Shown here one piece after another: positions 9,901-10,328 of a DNA stretch of 10,328 nt. Position 1 is the stretch's first letter. The number at the start of each line of letters is the position of its first letter. The position numbers were made by a program, and so were the translations under genes. This stretch comes from Acanthaster planci (taxonomy: Eukaryota > Echinodermata > Asteroidea > Valvatida > Acanthasteridae), in assembly GCF_001949145.1 (NCBI RefSeq), contig NW_019091415.1:1169853-1180180 (forward strand), given 5' to 3'. The notes under the pieces were generated by a model, which saw nothing but the letters and a program-made list of their open reading frames with translations, was not told where the DNA came from and did not search any database.

Positions 9901-10187
9901 ATGGCATCTCCATTGACAAGTCTCCAGGTTGAGAATTGATACTTGATTGTTTCATGCTGCATGTTTGCCCTTCAGAATCTCCCTGCTTTGGTGATGAAAA
10001 TAATGCGTGGATTCATTGCACCAATCTCGGACCGCTACAGTGACGAGTTGAAACGGCTTTTGCTGCAAATGCTGCACTTGGATCCTGACAAGAGACCGTC
10101 CATCAACCAAGTGATAGCAGAGCCGATCATCATCAAAATGTTGGCCAATGTCTATATGGAGATTGGACGGGTCAAATGCCCGCTGAA
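3865..10187 (+). CDS. NEK8: NEK8-type NIMA-related Ser/Thr kinase, 5' part (six exons, kinase domain; continues past window)
   Basis: Joined exons 3865-3911, 6120-6325, 6818-6873, 7685-7911, 8798-8879 and 9976-10187 keep one open frame of 276 codons plus two bases. The product is a protein kinase transferring ATP phosphate to Ser/Thr. Visible motifs are the glycine loop GRGAYG (11-16), VAIK-type lysine K33 in VIIKQ, alpha-C glutamate E51, gatekeeper M80 in VMEYAEGG, catalytic loop HRDLKTQN (126-133), DFG (147-149), activation-loop T162, SPE (171-173) and the [13 protein letters not shown] helix. Start [16 protein letters not shown] and the stretch [13 protein letters not shown] match human NEK8 as I recall it, almost position for position (K33, D128 and T162 have the same numbers), and fit it better than other NEKs. 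NEK8 of animals (about 690 residues) has a C-terminal RCC1 propeller, not yet reached here. It acts in the proximal primary cilium with INVS, NPHP3 and ANKS6. No frameshift or missing key residue is seen. The ortholog call is by similarity; the exon model is inferred. Confidence 0.93.
4017..4043. repeat. ACATGTAC palindromic repeat cluster
   Basis: GTACATGTACATACAAGTAC followed by ATGTACA; part of a dispersed family of short self-complementary words in this window. Others in intron 1 are at 3981-4000, 4489-4530, 4684-4746, 5437-5473 and 5982-6004. Copies outside it are at 9-20, 8535-8548 and 9838-9853. Confidence 0.7.
4489..4530. repeat. Mixed ACATGTAC / GTAGGCCTAC palindrome cluster
   Basis: TACATGTATATG, then ACATGTACATGTAGGCCTAC (4503-4522) and ATGCATGG. 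The ten-base palindrome GTAGGCCTAC is at 4513-4522 and recurs at 3581-3590, 3790-3799 and 4706-4715. Confidence 0.65.
4684..4746. repeat. ACATGTAC / GTAGGCCTAC palindrome cluster
   Basis: TCATGTACATGTACTG, then CACGTAGGCCTAC (4703-4715) and ACATATACAAGTATGTACAT. Same two word types, in the same order, as the cluster at 4489. Confidence 0.6.
5437..5473. repeat. ACATGTAC palindromic repeat cluster
   Basis: TACATGTA at 5437-5444 followed by GTACATGTACATGTAG at 5458-5473, in intron 1. Confidence 0.6.
6017..6074. repeat. 16 bp tandem repeat just before exon 2
   Basis: Units of CAACTTGACCATTTGC start at 6017, 6033, 6049 (CAACTAGACC variant) and 6065 (partial, CAACTCGAC). Three full copies and one partial end about 45 bp upstream of the exon 2 acceptor, within the zone where branch points occur. 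CTTGAC and CTCGAC are loosely branch-point-like. Confidence 0.85.
6120..6325 (+). CDS. NEK8: NEK8-like exon 2 (residues 16-85)
   Basis: Begins after TATACCAG at 6119 and completes the Gly codon split with exon 1. It encodes the N-lobe: TVYLCRR, the ATP-anchoring lysine in [12 protein letters not shown] (K33), the alpha-C helix glutamate (E51), [19 protein letters not shown] and the hinge VMEYAEG. The donor is a weak GTTAGA at 6326 (phase 1), placed because exon 3 resumes exactly with GGTL. If intron 2 were retained, a TAG at 6328-6330 would follow codon 85 at once. Confidence 0.94.
6326..6817 (+). other. Intron 2 (492 bp)
   Basis: Donor GTTAGA, which lacks the usual A at +3 (though G-to-T there) and has G at +5; acceptor TTTTCAG; phase 1. 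An open frame from 6649 runs through exon 3, but its intronic part shows no NEK similarity. Confidence 0.85.
6818..6873 (+). CDS. NEK8: NEK8-like exon 3 (residues 85-103)
   Basis: A short 56 bp exon after TTTTCAG at 6817. It encodes [19 protein letters not shown], the start of the C-lobe (alpha-D region), and ends at donor GTGAGA (6874) in phase 0. It joins to exon 4 as [13 protein letters not shown], the same length as the corresponding human NEK8 stretch. Its length is not a multiple of three, so skipping it would break the frame. Confidence 0.9.
6874..7684 (+). other. Intron 3 (811 bp)
   Basis: Donor GTGAGA and acceptor TTATCCAG, with a poor pyrimidine tract; phase 0. Contains a run of nine C at 7085-7093 and the imperfect direct repeat at 7391-7480. 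Nothing else was recognised. Confidence 0.85.
7391..7480. repeat. Imperfect direct repeat in intron 3
   Basis: TTAATGTTCAGTTTCATTTA (7391-7410) followed by TGTTCAGAATT resembles TTATGTTCTGAGTTTCATTT (7446-7465) followed by AGTGTTTTATGAATT. About 33 bp units are 55 bp apart, so this looks like a partial tandem duplication. Confidence 0.45.
7685..7911 (+). CDS. NEK8: NEK8-like exon 4, catalytic core (residues 104-179)
   Basis: Begins after TTATCCAG at 7684. It encodes [17 protein letters not shown], the catalytic loop [11 protein letters not shown] with catalytic D128, KIADFGISK with the magnesium-binding DFG, the activation segment [18 protein letters not shown] and CEGKP. T162 corresponds to the regulatory activation-loop threonine of NEK8. 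The donor at 7912 is GTATCC, weak but the only one that restores [13 protein letters not shown] with exon 5 (phase 2). Reading on into the intron gives unrelated residues and then a stop. Confidence 0.95.
7912..8797 (+). other. Intron 4 (886 bp)
   Basis: Donor GTATCC (no G at +5, weak) and acceptor GATCCAG preceded by TTCTTTCC and CTTGAC; phase 2. Holds the 39 bp tandem duplication at 8168-8244 and one ACATGTACATGTA word at 8535-8548. Confidence 0.85.
8168..8244. repeat. Two-copy tandem duplication of about 39 bp in intron 4
   Basis: 8168-8206 and 8207-8244 both begin GCT(A/G)CAT(C/T)CA, continue with TTGTACTTTTTCC and end with GTTT or GGTTT. The copies have diverged. There is no coding role; both are in intron 4. 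Confidence 0.6.
8798..8879 (+). CDS. NEK8: NEK8-like exon 5 (residues 179-206)
   Basis: Begins after GATCCAG at 8797. Encodes [19 protein letters not shown] and FKRAFEAD, the alpha-F helix region with the structural Asp of SDIW. The 82 bp exon completes the Pro codon split with exon 4 and ends at a consensus GTAAGT donor (8880) in phase 0. It contains no ATG-initiated frame of note and was found by similarity. Confidence 0.93.
9360..9788 (+). mobile_element. Internally deleted Tc1/mariner-type element in intron 5
   Basis: Terminal inverted repeats of 27-28 bp lie at 9360-9387 (beginning CAGTCATTTGCAAAAGTTGA) and 9762-9788 (reverse complement beginning GAGTCATTTGAAAAAGTTAA), ending in GACCACC on both sides. 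The element is flanked by TA at 9358-9359 and 9789-9790, the target duplication of this superfamily. At 9591-9614 the + strand reads KGGHTKY followed by TAG, the typical C-terminal end of Tc1-like transposases. Upstream of it in that frame is a stop (TAA 9576-9578), and no catalytic region is present. At 429 bp against about 1.3-1.6 kb for full Tc1-like elements, it is a decayed deletion derivative unable to encode a transposase. Confidence 0.85.
9591..9614 (+). pseudogene. Remnant of the 3' end of a Tc1-like transposase gene
   Basis: Codons AAA GGA GGG CAC ACT AAA TAT TAG give KGGHTKY and stop, a hallmark C-terminus of Tc1-like DDE transposases. It sits 174 bp inside the right end of the element, a normal distance for a Tc1 3' untranslated segment. 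The rest of the gene appears deleted or unrecognisable. Confidence 0.65.
9976..10187 (+). CDS. NEK8: NEK8-like exon 6 (residues 207-276 and two bases)
   Basis: Begins after CCCTTCAG at 9975. Encodes [31 protein letters not shown] and [17 protein letters not shown] with the conserved Arg (R246) of the last kinase helix, then a linker through GRVKCPL. It covers the end of the kinase domain (about residue 258) and ends at a consensus GTAAGT donor (10188) in phase 2. The next exon lies outside the window. Confidence 0.94.
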
Positions 10188-10328
10188 GTAAGTTGAGAAT
10201 ATTGTTAAACAACAGTGACAAAATAAGAGTTCATGCAAATCCATGCCGGTTTTTGTTTAGAATAATTTAAATTTTGTGATAAATTACATCTACATGTTTT
10301 TAAGCCACATTTAAAAAATACCTGAAAG

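Larger units (their letters stand above)
8880..9975 (+). other. Intron 5 (1096 bp) with transposon insertion
   Basis: Consensus GTAAGT donor and CCCTTCAG acceptor, phase 0. The Tc1-like derivative at 9360-9788 makes up about 40 percent of the intron. Removing it and one TA would leave about 665 bp, similar to the other introns. Confidence 0.85.

Overview
This is a eukaryotic nuclear window, most likely from a marine invertebrate and probably a non-vertebrate deuterostome. The evidence is a multi-exon gene with GT-AG introns of 0.5-2.2 kb, AT-rich non-coding DNA, and scattered short palindromes (GTACATGTAC, GTAGGCCTAC). The species assignment is inference from sequence style and is weak.

The window holds one recognisable gene, on the + strand: the 5' part of a NIMA-related serine/threonine kinase of the NEK8 type. 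Six exons can be placed by reading frame, splice sites and protein similarity: 3865-3911, 6120-6325, 6818-6873, 7685-7911, 8798-8879 and 9976-10187. Together they encode 276 complete codons plus two bases. This covers a full, apparently intact kinase domain: glycine loop, K33, E51, HRD with D128, DFG 147-149, T162 in the activation loop and SPE 171-173. The last exon ends in a strong GTAAGT donor. The gene therefore runs off the right edge, where the RCC1-repeat half expected of NEK8 should lie. In known animals NEK8 is a ciliary kinase of the inversin compartment (human NPHP9).

Region by region: 1-1125 is non-coding with simple-sequence tracts. 1126-1236 is a degenerate 18-19 bp minisatellite, followed by AT-rich DNA. 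1481-2364 is a large imperfect inverted repeat (fold-back element) that contains no gene. 2365-3700 is intergenic, with an isolated CRE palindrome and TATA-like box. 3700-3864 is the probable promoter/5' leader of the kinase gene, with short upstream ORFs. Intron 1 (2.2 kb) is rich in ACATGTAC-type palindromes and ends with a 16 bp tandem repeat just before exon 2. Intron 5 contains an internally deleted Tc1-like DNA transposon (9360-9788) with terminal inverted repeats, flanking TA dinucleotides and the last codons of a transposase.

The most notable observations outside the gene are the fold-back structure and the Tc1-like derivative. No convincing new multi-gene system is visible.
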